Below, one piece after another: positions 1 through 9,511 of a stretch of DNA of 64,000 bases. Source of the stretch: Candidatus Amarobacillus elongatus (GTDB taxonomy: Bacteria > Chloroflexota > Dehalococcoidia > Tepidiformales > Tepidiformaceae); NCBI GenBank assembly GCA_016703545.1, contig JADJBX010000002.1, positions 372,001-436,000 of the forward strand. The letters run 5' to 3'. Made by a program: the position numbers and the translations under genes. The notes beneath the pieces are model-generated. The model did no database searches and was not told the origin of the DNA. It was given only the letters and a program-made list of their open reading frames with translations. Each line of letters starts with the position of its first letter. Position 1 is the first letter of the stretch.

Positions 1-1
1 A

Positions 2-943
2 GTGCTCGGCGACCTCATGCCCCGGCTGCTCTCGTCGGGCCTGATCGGCGTCGCCGCCGCCCTCGTGCTCGGCTTCCTGCTCTCCCAGAGCGTCGCCGCC
101 CCGCTTCGTAACATCGCCCGCGCCGCGCGCAGCGTCGCCCGCGGGAACTATCGCCAGCGCGTCCCGGCTACCGGCCCCGCCGAGGTCCGCGACCTCGCCG
201 CCAACTTCAACCGCATGACCGAAGAGGTCCAGCGCAGCCAGCAAACCCTCCGCGACTTCCTCGCCAACATCTCGCACGAGCTGAAGACACCCCTCACCTC
301 CATTCGCGGCTTCAGCGAGGCCATGCTCGATGGCACCGTCGACGACCCCGCCGGCGTCGAGCGCTCGGCCCGCATCATCAGCAACGAATCCAACCGCGTC
401 CTGCGCCTCGTCGAGGAGCTGCTCGACCTCTCCCGCATCGAAAGCGGCCAGGTGTCCATGCGCCAGGAGGAGGTTGACGTGCGCGAGCTCTTCGGCCACG
501 TCGAGGAGATCTTCGCCCTGCGCAGCGAGGAGAGCGGCGTCGTGCTCGAAGTCCAGATTAGCGGCCGCACCGCCATCCGCGGCGACTTCGACCGCCTCGA
601 ACAGGTGCTCAATAACCTGCTGGACAACGCCTTCCGGCACACCCCGCGGGGCGGCGTCGTCCGGCTGGTTTCGCGCGAAGTGCAACCCGGCTTCCTGCAG
701 GTGACGGTCAGCGATACGGGCGAAGGGATCCCCGTCGATGACGTGCCCCACCTGTTCGAGCGGTTCTACCGCGCCAGCGGCCGGCCGAATGGCAAGGGCC
801 ACGGCCTCGGCCTCGCGATAACGCGCGAAATCGTCCGAGCGCACGGCGGCGACATCTGGGCCACCAGCGAGCCCGGCCGCGGCACGACCTTCGTCTTCAC
901 CCTGCCAGCCGCGGGCCGGCCGCCCGCCCGCGCGACCCGTTAG
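2..943 (+). CDS. HAMP-domain sensor histidine kinase (5' end cut by the window)
   Basis: C-terminal part of a membrane sensor kinase of a two-component system. What remains starts in a membrane segment (about residues 10-30), followed by a HAMP linker (about 31-83), a HisKA dimerisation domain with the H-box SHELKTPLTS (phospho-acceptor His92 of the visible part), and a HATPase_c domain with N-box LNNLLDNAFRHT, G1 box DTGEGIP, F box LFERFYR and G2 box GHGLGLAI. All catalytic boxes are intact, so it should be an active kinase. The first visible codon is a GTG but the true start and the extracellular sensor lie upstream of the window; its response regulator is probably also there. The signal sensed cannot be told from this fragment. 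Confidence 0.93.
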   Translation: MLGDLMPRLLSSGLIGVAAALVLGFLLSQSVAAPLRNIARAARSVARGNYRQRVPATGPAEVRDLAANFNRMTEEVQRSQQTLRDFLANISHELKTPLTSIRGFSEAMLDGTVDDPAGVERSARIISNESNRVLRLVEELLDLSRIESGQVSMRQEEVDVRELFGHVEEIFALRSEESGVVLEVQISGRTAIRGDFDRLEQVLNNLLDNAFRHTPRGGVVRLVSREVQPGFLQVTVSDTGEGIPVDDVPHLFERFYRASGRPNGKGHGLGLAITREIVRAHGGDIWATSEPGRGTTFVFTLPAAGRPPARATR

Positions 944-949
944 CACCCG

Positions 950-1624
950 TCAGCCGGGGTGGCCCACCGCCTCGGGCTCCTCCTCGGGGAGCTCGAGGCC
1001 CCGTTCCCACGCGAGCTGCTCCGCCAGCCGCTTCACTTCGCGCAGCATCTTCCACTCCATCAGGAACTGGCCCCACTCGAGGATGAGGAACGCGGCCACC
1101 GTCATTGGCGTCCAGCGGAAGTACCGGGCGTGCACCCGCGAGACGAAGCGCGTTCCGCCATCGCCGTCGGGGTACACCCCCAGCGCCCACGTGCTATCGA
1201 AGTCCAGGCCCGCATCCCGTCGTGGCCCCAGCACGAGGCACTCGCCCGGCGTCACGCCCCGGACCGTCATCGTGCCCTTCCCGTCGAGCACATCCCCCGC
1301 CGCGACGGACTGGTGCTCGGGCATGATCCGGGTCGCGTTTTCGACCTTCATCCCCAGCATCCGTTCGATGCTGACGAAGCTGTAGTACCCGCCCCGCGGC
1401 AGGTCACCGACCTGCGCCAGCCAGGGCCACACCAGCTCCGGCGGCGCCGCGATCCCGATCGCGCGGTTCGTGACGACGGTTGGACGTGGAATCTCATCGT
1501 CCAGGAGCATCGGCCGCGCGCGGTCGGCCGGCGTGCTCCCCCATTGCTGGAGCCGCGGCCGGGCGATTGCCGCGGCGCCCGTGGCTGCCACGGCGGCGAA
1601 GAGCAGGCGTCGGAGAAGAGCCAT
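950..1624 (-). CDS. SRPBCC (START-like) domain protein with N-terminal membrane segment
   Basis: About 224 residues. I start at the ATG that follows a GGAGG ribosome site seven bases upstream; the open frame extends further 5' but that extension is Pro/Arg-rich and not protein-like. The start gives an Arg-rich end followed by an Ala-rich hydrophobic stretch (about residues 5-22), a signal anchor. The rest resembles the SRPBCC/polyketide cyclase fold: a strand-helix start containing APPELVWPWLAQVGD, a central tract of beta strands, and a C-terminal amphipathic helix with EWGQFLMEWKMLREVKRLAEQL. Such proteins bind hydrophobic ligands; none can be named here. It converges on the kinase gene seven bases away and lies just downstream of the APH-family gene on the same strand. 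Confidence 0.7.
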   Translation of the reverse strand: MALLRRLLFAAVAATGAAAIARPRLQQWGSTPADRARPMLLDDEIPRPTVVTNRAIGIAAPPELVWPWLAQVGDLPRGGYYSFVSIERMLGMKVENATRIMPEHQSVAAGDVLDGKGTMTVRGVTPGECLVLGPRRDAGLDFDSTWALGVYPDGDGGTRFVSRVHARYFRWTPMTVAAFLILEWGQFLMEWKMLREVKRLAEQLAWERGLELPEEEPEAVGHPG

Positions 1625-1712
1625 CAGGACACCTCCAGGCCCCGATGGTCGCCATCCCCGGAGGTGCATCAAAGGGCCCGGGGGGTTCGGCCTTCGGGCC
1701 CGTTCGGACCGC

Positions 1713-2657
1713 TCAGGCAAGCTCGGCCAGGGCGCGTTCGAGCAGCCCCGCCACGTCCGGCCACGAATACCACGGGTCGGTGCCGTTGAACGCTTTCCAA
1801 CCGTGGTAGATCACGCCCAGCTGCCAGAGCCAGAACGCGCGGAAGTAGGCCATACCGCCCAGCGGCTCGCCTGCCGCCGTCCCGTAGGCGCGCGCGAACG
1901 GCATCTCGTCCGCTTTCGCCCACGGCGCGCCCTTGAGCGCGCTCAGCGCCAGCAGTTGCCCCACGTCGGACCGCGGGTCGCTGATGCGTGCCTGCTCCCA
2001 GTCCACCACGGCGACCACGGCGCGGTGCCGGAACAGGTAGTTGAAAACGTTGATGTCGCCCTGGCAGAGCGAAAGCGTGCCATCTGCCGGCAGCGCCCGC
2101 AGCAGCACCGCGTGCGCGCGCGCCAGGAGCGCCTCGTCCGGCGCGAACCGTGCCAGCCGGGCGGCCACCAGCCCGATCTCGCCGCGCATCGCCTCGGCCG
2201 CGCTCTCTGGGACGCCAAGGAACGCGAGTCCGAGCTCCCGCCAGTCGAGCGTGTGGATGCGGGCCACCATCTCCGTGAAGGCGCCGAAGTCGGCCTCCGG
2301 GCCCGCCACGCCCATATGCGGTGCGTCGATCCATTCCATCAGCAGGAATGGCGCGCCCAGGCGCGCGCGGTCGGCCTCCGCGGCCACCACCGCCGGCACC
2401 GGCACGGCCGAATCCGCCAGCCGCCGCAGCACCTCGCCCTCGCGCAGCACGTCGTAGGGCTCGAAGATGCCGCGTTCGCGCTGCATCCGCAGCGCCAGCC
2501 GCTCGACCGGCGCACCGTCGAGGTCCACCCGGCAGGTCAGGTTCGAAGCCCCACCCTCAAGCGGCGCCACCTCGAGTACGGATGCGCCCCCGAAGCCCGG
2601 CATGCCGCGCACCCACGCCGTCAGCGCCGCCGGTGAGGGGGCCTTTACGGTTTCCAT
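1713..2657 (-). CDS. APH-family phosphotransferase (ACAD10-like kinase)
   Basis: About 314 residues, protein-kinase-like fold of the aminoglycoside/choline phosphotransferase family. The Brenner motif is seen as CQGDINVFNYLF (catalytic Asp, Asn) and the metal-binding Asp in VVDWEQARISDPRSD. An N-lobe beta sheet with GGASNLTC and a Lys/Arg-poor ATP clamp precedes it. In lineages that degrade acyl-CoAs such kinases often accompany acyl-CoA dehydrogenases, as in ACAD10/11, so a hydroxy-acid or hydroxyacyl-CoA kinase is more likely than antibiotic resistance; this is inference. I chose the ATG preceded seven bases upstream by TAGAAT, a likely -10 box giving a leaderless mRNA; a longer upstream reading would cross into the divergent sigma factor promoter. 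Confidence 0.82.
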   Translation of the reverse strand: METVKAPSPAALTAWVRGMPGFGGASVLEVAPLEGGASNLTCRVDLDGAPVERLALRMQRERGIFEPYDVLREGEVLRRLADSAVPVPAVVAAEADRARLGAPFLLMEWIDAPHMGVAGPEADFGAFTEMVARIHTLDWRELGLAFLGVPESAAEAMRGEIGLVAARLARFAPDEALLARAHAVLLRALPADGTLSLCQGDINVFNYLFRHRAVVAVVDWEQARISDPRSDVGQLLALSALKGAPWAKADEMPFARAYGTAAGEPLGGMAYFRAFWLWQLGVIYHGWKAFNGTDPWYSWPDVAGLLERALAELA

Positions 2658-2706
2658 GCCGCGTATTCTACCGGCGTGATCAGCCCCGGCCAGCGGGGCG
2701 TAGTAG

Positions 2707-3288
2707 GTGGCAGTGGCCGAGTACTCCCTCGCCGAAGACGTGGAAATCGTCGGCGCCATCGCCGCCGGGCAGCAGGCCGCCATCGGCGCCCTCTACGACC
2801 GCTTCCACCGCCAGTGCTTCTCCTTCGCCCTGCGCATGCTCGGCTCCGAAGAGGATGCCCAGGAGGCGGTCCAGGAGACGTTCGTGCGCGTCTGGCGCAG
2901 CGCCGCTTCCTATGACCGCGACCGTGCATCCGTCCCCGGTTGGGTGCTCTCCATCACGCGCAACCTGTGCATCGATGAGCTGCGCCGCCGCCGCCGTCGT
3001 GTTCCCGAACTCCCCTCCCTTGAAGGGGCGATGGACCACCCCGCCAGGGATCGCACCGACGAAGAGGCCGAGCGTGCCATCGTCGGCGAACAGGTCCGCG
3101 CCGCCCTCGGTTCGCTTTCGAGCGACCAGCGCAGCGCCATCGAACTCGTTTACTTCCACGGACTTACCAGCCAGGAAGTAGGCCGTATCCTCAATGTCCC
3201 GGCTCCCACCGTTCGGAGCCGTTTGCGCCTCGGGCTCCTGAAGCTCGGCGGCATTCTCCAGGAGAAAGGTCTGGCCAGCGTTGATTGA
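2707..3288 (+). CDS. ECF-type RNA polymerase sigma factor
   Basis: 193 residues, the usual size for the extracytoplasmic-function group. Sigma region 2 spans about residues 25-95 (ALYDRFHRQCFSFALRM, then EEDAQEAVQETFVRVWRSA with the core-binding helix), and region 4 about 130-180, ending in the helix-turn-helix GLTSQEVGRILNVPAPTVRS. An Arg-rich linker (DELRRRRRRVP) lies between. The GTG start is used; a second GTG two codons later is possible. It overlaps the next gene by eight bases, a typical sigma/anti-sigma arrangement, so the neighbour should hold it inactive at the membrane. It is divergent from the APH gene with a 49-base gap. Targets cannot be told from the sequence. Confidence 0.93.
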   Translation: MAVAEYSLAEDVEIVGAIAAGQQAAIGALYDRFHRQCFSFALRMLGSEEDAQEAVQETFVRVWRSAASYDRDRASVPGWVLSITRNLCIDELRRRRRRVPELPSLEGAMDHPARDRTDEEAERAIVGEQVRAALGSLSSDQRSAIELVYFHGLTSQEVGRILNVPAPTVRSRLRLGLLKLGGILQEKGLASVD

Positions 3289-4033
3289 ACCAGGCGGCCA
3301 CCCGGTCGATTACCTGCCCGAACTGGCGATGGGCGTCCTCCCCGATCCCGACGCCGGGACGGTGCGCGCGCACGTGGACGCGTGCGAATCCTGTACCGCC
3401 GAATTGGCCGAGTTGGAGCGCGTGACACGGCTCCTTCCCTTCGCGGCCGAAGCCGCCGAACCGGTCCCCGGTGCCCGCGATTCGCTCATGGAACGTATCG
3501 CCGCCGAGCCGCGAGGCATCCGGACGGCGCCCTCCGCGCGGCGTACGGCGGCCCTTCGGGAATGGCTCCCGATCGCGGCGGCCGCCGGGTTCGCGCTGCT
3601 CGCGCTTGGCGGGGTGTTCGGCTTCCTCGCCGGCCGCTCGGATGACGACCGGTCTGGCGGCGGCGCCGTTGAAGCGCGCCTCCTTCAGTCCGCCGCCCAG
3701 GCCACTCTCCAGCGCGACGCCATTCAGCGCGACGGGCTCGCCGTCAGCTTCGTCCGCGCACCCGGGGAAACCGCCGGCTTCGCATGGGTCGAAGGCCTCC
3801 CCGCGCTCCCGGAGGGCAAGGCGTACCAGGCCTGGTTCACCCGCGACGGCGCCTCCTTCGAGCCCAGCACCGTCTTCTCCACGCGCCAGGGCGGCGTCTG
3901 GCTCCCCGCAACCGCGGCGCTCGATCAGTACGCCGCCATTGGCTTCACCATCGAGGACGACGCCGGCGCGAAGCAGCCCACACAGGCGCCGTTCGCGGTC
4001 ATGCCCCTGCAGGCGGCCGCTCGCCGCCCCTGA
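3281..4033 (+). CDS. Anti-sigma factor, zinc-finger/RskA type
   Basis: 250 residues, starting at a TTG that overlaps the end of the sigma gene. The N-terminal cytoplasmic part holds a ZAS-like motif H-x3-C-x2-C (HVDACESC, about residues 30-37) that would clamp the sigma factor. A single membrane helix follows (about 106-126, LPIAAAAGFALLALGGVFGF), then an extracytoplasmic domain like the RskA C-terminal domain (strands with FAWVEGLPALPEGKAYQAWF). Family knowledge: such proteins release sigma after regulated proteolysis. The rseP-type site-2 protease encoded at 24.5 kb in this window could act in that step, which is inference. The 3' end is two bases from the convergent acyl-CoA dehydrogenase gene. 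Confidence 0.88.
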   Translation: MIEPGGHPVDYLPELAMGVLPDPDAGTVRAHVDACESCTAELAELERVTRLLPFAAEAAEPVPGARDSLMERIAAEPRGIRTAPSARRTAALREWLPIAAAAGFALLALGGVFGFLAGRSDDDRSGGGAVEARLLQSAAQATLQRDAIQRDGLAVSFVRAPGETAGFAWVEGLPALPEGKAYQAWFTRDGASFEPSTVFSTRQGGVWLPATAALDQYAAIGFTIEDDAGAKQPTQAPFAVMPLQAAARRP

Positions 4034-4035
4034 CC

Positions 4036-5202
4036 TTAGTCCCGCGGCAGCCCCAGCCCGCGCGTCGCGATGATGTTCCGCTGGATCTCGCTTGAGCCGC
4101 TGTAGATCGTGGGCGACACGTTCGAGAGGTGGTCGTCGGCGAGCATGCCACCGAGGGCGGCGCGCGCCGAGCCCGGCATGAGGCCGCCGCCCGCGCCCTG
4201 CAGGTTCACCCCGCAGTTCGCGATGCGCTGCGCCAGCTCCGTCGCGAACACCTTGATCACCGACGCCTCCACGTTCACCAGCCGCCCCGACTCCTGCATC
4301 CACGCGATCCGGTAGCTCAGCAGCCGTCCGATATCGTTTGCGATCCACAGGTCCGCCAGCCGGTGCCGCAGGATGTCCCGTGGCGCGAGCGTTGCCGGCC
4401 GTTCGCGCAGGTACGCGCCCAGCTGCTCCAGCAGCCGCTGGTTCGCCGCGATCGAGGCCACGTTCGAGCGCTCGAAGTCGAGCAGCGTCATCGCCACGTA
4501 CCAGCCGTTGTTCTCCTCGCCCACCCGGTTCGCGACGGGGACGCGCACGTCTTCGAAGAACACCTCGTTGAACTCGTGATAGCCGGCCATGTTGACGATG
4601 GGCCGGACGGTGATGCCCGGCGTCCTCATGTCGACCAGCAGGAAGCTGATACCCCGGTGCTTCGGCCGGTCCGGGTCCGTGCGAACGACCATGAAGCACC
4701 AGTCGGCGTGGTGGGCCCCGGTTGTCCAGATCTTCTGCCCGTTGATGACGTACTCGTCGCCGTCGCGTGCGGCGCGCGTCTGAAGGCTCGCGAGGTCCGA
4801 ACCCGCGCCCGGTTCGCTGTAGCCCTGGCACCAGATCGCGTCGCCGCTGGTGATGCGCCCGAGGTGTTCGCGCCGCTGCTCCTCCGTCCCGTGGACGATG
4901 AGCGTGGGGCCGATCATCCCGACGCTGAACACGCGGCCCGCGTCGGGCGCGCCCGCATACGCGAGCTCCTCGCTGAAGATCATCTGGTTCACGTGGCGCA
5001 TGCCGAGCCCGCCGTACGCCTCCGGCCACGCCGGCGCGACCCACCCCCGCTCCGCCAGCCGCTTGAGGAACGTCAGCTGCGCCTCCCAGTGGTCCTGGCT
5101 CGTCGGACGGCTGCTGGCAACTTCGGCGGGCAGCGCCCCCGCGAGGAATTCGCGCACGTCGCGCCGCAAGGCGTCATGTTCGGCCGTGAACCGGAAATCC
5201 AT
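4036..5202 (-). CDS. Acyl-CoA dehydrogenase
   Basis: 388 residues from the second of two close ATGs, preferred because a GAGGGG ribosome site is seven bases before it; the other ATG adds two residues. All three acyl-CoA dehydrogenase domains are present: N-terminal helical domain with WPEAYGGLGM, middle beta domain with YSEPGAGSDLASLQTRA and GQKIWTTGAHHADW, and C-terminal helical domain ending in IYSGSSEIQRNIIATRGLGLP. It is an FAD enzyme that introduces a 2,3 double bond into an acyl-CoA; the actual chain is unknown. Another member of the same subgroup is encoded at 37.5 kb. A TAGACT hexamer about 23 bases upstream of the start is a candidate -10 box. Confidence 0.95.
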   Translation of the reverse strand: MDFRFTAEHDALRRDVREFLAGALPAEVASSRPTSQDHWEAQLTFLKRLAERGWVAPAWPEAYGGLGMRHVNQMIFSEELAYAGAPDAGRVFSVGMIGPTLIVHGTEEQRREHLGRITSGDAIWCQGYSEPGAGSDLASLQTRAARDGDEYVINGQKIWTTGAHHADWCFMVVRTDPDRPKHRGISFLLVDMRTPGITVRPIVNMAGYHEFNEVFFEDVRVPVANRVGEENNGWYVAMTLLDFERSNVASIAANQRLLEQLGAYLRERPATLAPRDILRHRLADLWIANDIGRLLSYRIAWMQESGRLVNVEASVIKVFATELAQRIANCGVNLQGAGGGLMPGSARAALGGMLADDHLSNVSPTIYSGSSEIQRNIIATRGLGLPRD

Positions 5203-5370
5203 CTGCATACCCCTCAGGTGCGGGTAGTCTACCGGACGGTAAACAGCCCGTCGCCACTCCCGGCGAGCGGTCTGCCCCCTCCACCGCTATCATCCGCGCC
5301 ATGTCCACTCCCCGGACCCGCCGGTGCCACCCGTGACCACCGTTCGCGTTCCCGCGCGCCTGAATGCGCC

Positions 5371-6033
5371 GTGGCTCTTCCCGTGGTCGCGTTCGTGGCG
5401 GTTGTGGCCGTGCTCGCGGCGGTCGTTTTCCTCTCCAGCCGCATCGGCGCCGACGACCTCCCGCCCGCCGCCCCCGCCTTCGAACCCCCGCCGGCTGCGG
5501 CGCTGCCGCCCCGGTACACGGTCAAGCAGGCCACGGGCGGCACGGTCAGCGTGCTCGAAGACGCCGTCGCCGGGCAGGGCGCGCCCGGCAGCCGCGAACT
5601 CTCGCCCGCGCCCGGCACGCCCATCGAGGTCCTTCGGCCCGTTGCCCTGGCCGACATCCAGCCCGGCGACGTCGTCGGTGTGATCGGCGTGCCCAACGGA
5701 GTCCGCAACTTCAGCATCCGGACCGTGGTCATCTACCCCACGGGCACTGTCATCCGCGACGGCGGGGCCGCCAGCGCCGCGGGGTTCGCGGGGCACGAGG
5801 CCGCCGTCGATATCGCCGACCGCGTCGTCATGACCGCCGTGGTGCGCGCCAACAACGACGGCCTGCTCACCCTCGATGGTTCCGCGGGCCCCGTCAGCCT
5901 CCAGTTGAAGGCGCCGGGGAACATCTACCGCATCGGCGGCGGCGCCGTCGCCGACCTCCGCCCCGGCGACCGCCTGGCCGTGGCCGGCGCGGGCGATGCC
6001 ATCACGGCCATCCTCGTCCAGCCCCTTCGCTGA
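5371..6033 (+). CDS. Membrane-anchored hypothetical protein with repeated beta segments
   Basis: About 220 residues from a GTG. An N-terminal hydrophobic segment (LPVVAFVAVVAVLAAVVFL) would anchor or export it, followed by a Pro/Ala-rich linker (to about residue 47) and an all-beta-looking domain. Within it two similar stretches recur: VALADIQPGDVVGVIGV and GGAVADLRPGDRLAVAGAG, each a 'LxPGDxxxVxG' unit as seen in small beta-barrel or OB-like proteins. I do not recognise a named family. The start is uncertain because the frame stays open far upstream and no good ribosome site is visible; a TATCAT about 80 bases before it may be the promoter -10. It converges on the permease gene. Confidence 0.6.
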   Translation: MALPVVAFVAVVAVLAAVVFLSSRIGADDLPPAAPAFEPPPAAALPPRYTVKQATGGTVSVLEDAVAGQGAPGSRELSPAPGTPIEVLRPVALADIQPGDVVGVIGVPNGVRNFSIRTVVIYPTGTVIRDGGAASAAGFAGHEAAVDIADRVVMTAVVRANNDGLLTLDGSAGPVSLQLKAPGNIYRIGGGAVADLRPGDRLAVAGAGDAITAILVQPLR

Positions 6034-6041
6034 GCCTTCCT

Positions 6042-9000
6042 CTACTCGGTGCGGAGCGCCGCCGCGTCCGAGGTGGTCGCGAGGTAGCGCGTCGCGAGCA
6101 CGAGCGCGCCGAGGAACACCAGCGCCACCACCCCCACGGCGCCCGCCACCACCGCCCACTCCGTCTGCAGGATGAACGACGGCTCGACGCGCTCCCCATC
6201 CTCCGTCGCGTCGAGGAACGACAGCATCTGGCGGCCCACGACCAGCCCGAGGGCCGCTCCCGTCACCACGCCGGCCACCGCCACGATGGAGTATTCGAGC
6301 GCGAGCATCTGGAACACCTGTGGCCGTGAGAGGCCCATCGCCCGCTGCACGGCGAATTCCACCCGGCGCCTCCGCACGGACGTCAGCAGCGATGTCAGCA
6401 ACGCGGCCCCGACCAGTGCCAGCACGGCGAGGAACGCCACGAGCAGGATGCCGCTGCCGCCGGCCGCGATCAGCGGGTTCTTCTCCGTCGCCCGGATGGC
6501 GGCCTCACGCGAGAGCACGCGGCGCGCCTCGAAGGGCGGCTCCGCCAGGGTCGCGACGATGCCATCGATGGCGGCCTGCCCGGCCCCCGGTTCGAGGGTG
6601 AACCATGCCTCGTTCGGGCGAATCAGCCCCACGCCCCCGAAGCTCGCGATTTCCGCCCAGGCCGCGAGCTGGTCGCGGTTCATCACCACCACCGGCCCGG
6701 ACGCGGTGTCCGTCGTGGGGAAGAGGTCGAAGACCCCCGCGACCACGATCGGCGCGAGCACGTTCTGCCCGGACCCGGAGAGCATCACCAGCGCCGACCC
6801 GCCGGGCCGCAGCCCGGTCACATCCAGCAGCGATTGGCTCACCACCGCCGGGAGCGGCAGTGCCTGGCCCGTCGCGTACAGGCCCCGGACTTCGCTCGTC
6901 GAGCCCGGCCGGAAGGTGTAGCGGCCCGTGCTCTTGCCGCTGTGCGGGTCCTCCGTTACCAGCGCGAACGCGTCCTGGTTCGCCGCCCGGCTGGGGAAGA
7001 CCGCCCAGTGCCCGCCCTGCTCGAAATCCTCCACCATCACCGCCTGCCCGTTGCCAGGGTCCACCGTCACGTCGTCCACAAGCAGCGGTGAGAACGGCTG
7101 GTTCGGCCGGTTCGAGGGTTCCGTGAACAGCACCGCCACGACCGTGAACGGCGCGACGGGGTTCGAGCCGAAGCGTGCCGCGACGTTCCCCGTGAGCTGC
7201 TTCCACTGCTTCCCGGTGTCCCCGTTCCCCAGTTCGACCAGCTGGTAGAGGCCGTTCCCGTCGCGTACCCGCGCCCAGATCGTGATCGTCGCGTGTGTCT
7301 GGTCGCCCTTCACCCACGCGCTGATGGTCAGCGGCGTCCCCGGCAGGCTCCGGCCGATCTGCGCCGGCTGCCCCGCAATCGCGCCCGTGAGCGTCCGGAA
7401 GGGGACATCTGCGAAATCGTCGCGGAACCAGAGCATGTCCCGTGCCGCCGCCGGGTCCACCGCGAGCAGCTGGAACTCGGCCCCGCTCGCGCCCGTCGTA
7501 CCCAGCTGTGCGCGGGTGCGCATCACCGCCGAGGCGCGCTCCACGCCGGGCAGCTCTCCGAGCGTCCGTTCCGCCTCCGCCGCGCTCACATCGAATGGGT
7601 CCGTCGCCGTTACGCGCACATCCGCGCCGACGGAGTAGTAGGCGCGTTCGCGGTAGGAGCGGTCGGTGGTGCTCGTATAGCTGGCGGCGAAGGTGCCCAC
7701 CGCCACCGCCATCATGACCAGCAGCGTGAGCCGTGTGTACTGGCCCGGGTTGCGAACCACCTGCGTGAGCCCCAGCGCCACCGCAGTCCCCGCTACGCCG
7801 CCGGCCAGCTTCGCGATGATCCGCAGCAGGAGCGGATAGAAGCGCAGCACGAGCGCCCCGCCGGCCGCGATCGTCAGCGCGGGCGAGGCAAGCAGCACGG
7901 GGTCCGTGGAAACGCCGCCCGTGGCCGATGGCGTGAAGACCGACCCCCGTTGCCGCAGTTCGAACAGGAGCGCGACCGCCAGCCCCGCCAGCGCGACATC
8001 GAGGTAGTACCGCTGCACGAGCGACTTCCCGGGCCGCGATTCCGCACGCCGCACCGCGGTCGCGCTCTTGCGGGCGACGATGAGCGCGGGGCCGAGGAGC
8101 GCCACCAGCGAGAGCGCGGCCCCCCCGGCCGCCGCCGCGAACGACAGCGGCGGGATGGTCACGGGGAGCAGTGACCCGCCGCTCACATCCCGGAACGTGG
8201 GGGTGAGCCCGAGGAGTGCGGTCGTCGCCGCGGCAAGGAACGGCGCCAGCACCATTGCCGGCAGCCCGAGCAGCAACCCCTGGAACAGGTAGATCGTCCC
8301 GACCTGGACCATGCTCGCGCCGCGCCCCCGCAGGAGCGCGATCTCGGCTGCCTGCCGCTCGACCACGATCGCCGCCACCAGCCCGACGTAGAACAGCGCG
8401 ATGCCCGTGATTTCGAGCAGCAGGATGGTGAGCGGAATCTGTTGGTAGCTCGCCGAATCCCCGAAGCTCTCGAGCGTGTCCTTCAGCGGACTGATGGAGA
8501 TGCCCCCGAGCGGTTCCATCTCCCCGTAGAACGCGGCCAGGTCGTCCTTTGCGCGTTCGAAGTTGGTGCGCGTGAGCGTTTCCGGGTTCGCGAACACGTG
8601 CCAGCGCGTCGCGGCGCTGTACGACGGCACCCGTCCTCCCAGCCCGTTTAGCAGGCTCCGCTCGTCCGCGAACATCGGCACCACCACCCCCTGGTCCACC
8701 AGCGGCAGCCGGGTCGGCTCGAAGTAGCGCGGCGCGAAGCCCAGCCAGAACGGGTCGCGGTCATCGGCGGGCTCGATCGTCCCCACGATCACGGCCGGGA
8801 ACGAGAACCGCACCTCGGCCCAGGCGTCGCACGGCGGCGGGGGCGGCGGCGGGTCCTGCGTCGGCATCTCCCGTTCGCACGAATCGAAGACCTCGCGCAT
8901 CTCCAGGGCATCGCCCACCTTCACGAGCGAGGCCTGCAACCCACGCTGGCTGACCACCACCTCAAGCGGCTCGCCGGGGCCCGTCGCCTTCGGCAATCGC

Positions 9001-9412
9001 CCCGAGACCACCTTCACATGGTCTTCGTACCCGGTCAGCGATTGCGGCTGACCCACCAGCCCGCGCTCCGGGTCCCGCGGTTTCGCAATCCACCAGCGGC
9101 CGAGCTTCAGGTACCGTGCCTGCGACCCCGGAACCACCCCCAGCGCTCATCGATACGCTGCTCGACGGCCGCGCGCAGCGCTTCGCCCTCCGCCGTGCGC
9201 AGCGCGATCCCCGGGAATTCGATGGAACTTCCCGGCGAATCCGAGAGCTCGTCCCGGATGACGAACGTCAGCCCCATGTCGGCCATGGCGCGCGCGTAGA
9301 TGGGCGCGCTCGCGAGCAACGTCGCCGCCACGATCACGCCAAGCGCCATCACGGCCAGCAAACCGCGCCCGGCCATGCTCCGCCGCAGCACAAAGGGAAG
9401 GATGGAACCCAC
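6042..9412 (-). CDS. Giant FtsX/MacB-type ABC transporter permease (frameshifted)
   Basis: About 1,124 residues once a frameshift at the C-run 9137-9141 is repaired; adding one base joins the N-terminal part (MGSILPFVLRRSMAGRG, start at 9412) to the rest (VVPGSQARYLKL). Topology: one N-terminal membrane helix, a large extracytoplasmic domain, a first FtsX block of three helices around LLLEITGIALFYVGLVAAIVV, a middle pair, a second extracytoplasmic domain and a final FtsX block with RAMGLSRPQVFQML. The second extracytoplasmic domain holds a jelly-roll-like tract with TISAWVKGDQTHATITIWAR and VDDVTVD, as in carbohydrate-binding modules. It is paralogous to the divergent permease next door and presumably uses the two ATPases that follow that gene. 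Substrate unknown. Confidence 0.85.
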
Positions 9413-9511
9413 ACCGCCTCCGTCTGCGGAAGCCTACAGTCACCCCGCGCGGGCCGCACGCCGCCTTTCGTGGCCCCTGCTTCCCCTGTACGCTCCGCAC
9501 CCGGAGGGACC

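Noticed and set aside
3191..5044. Long minus-strand frame across the anti-sigma and acyl-CoA dehydrogenase genes
   Set aside because: It is the out-of-frame reading of the dehydrogenase and the antisense of the anti-sigma gene, Arg/Gly-rich and without domains.
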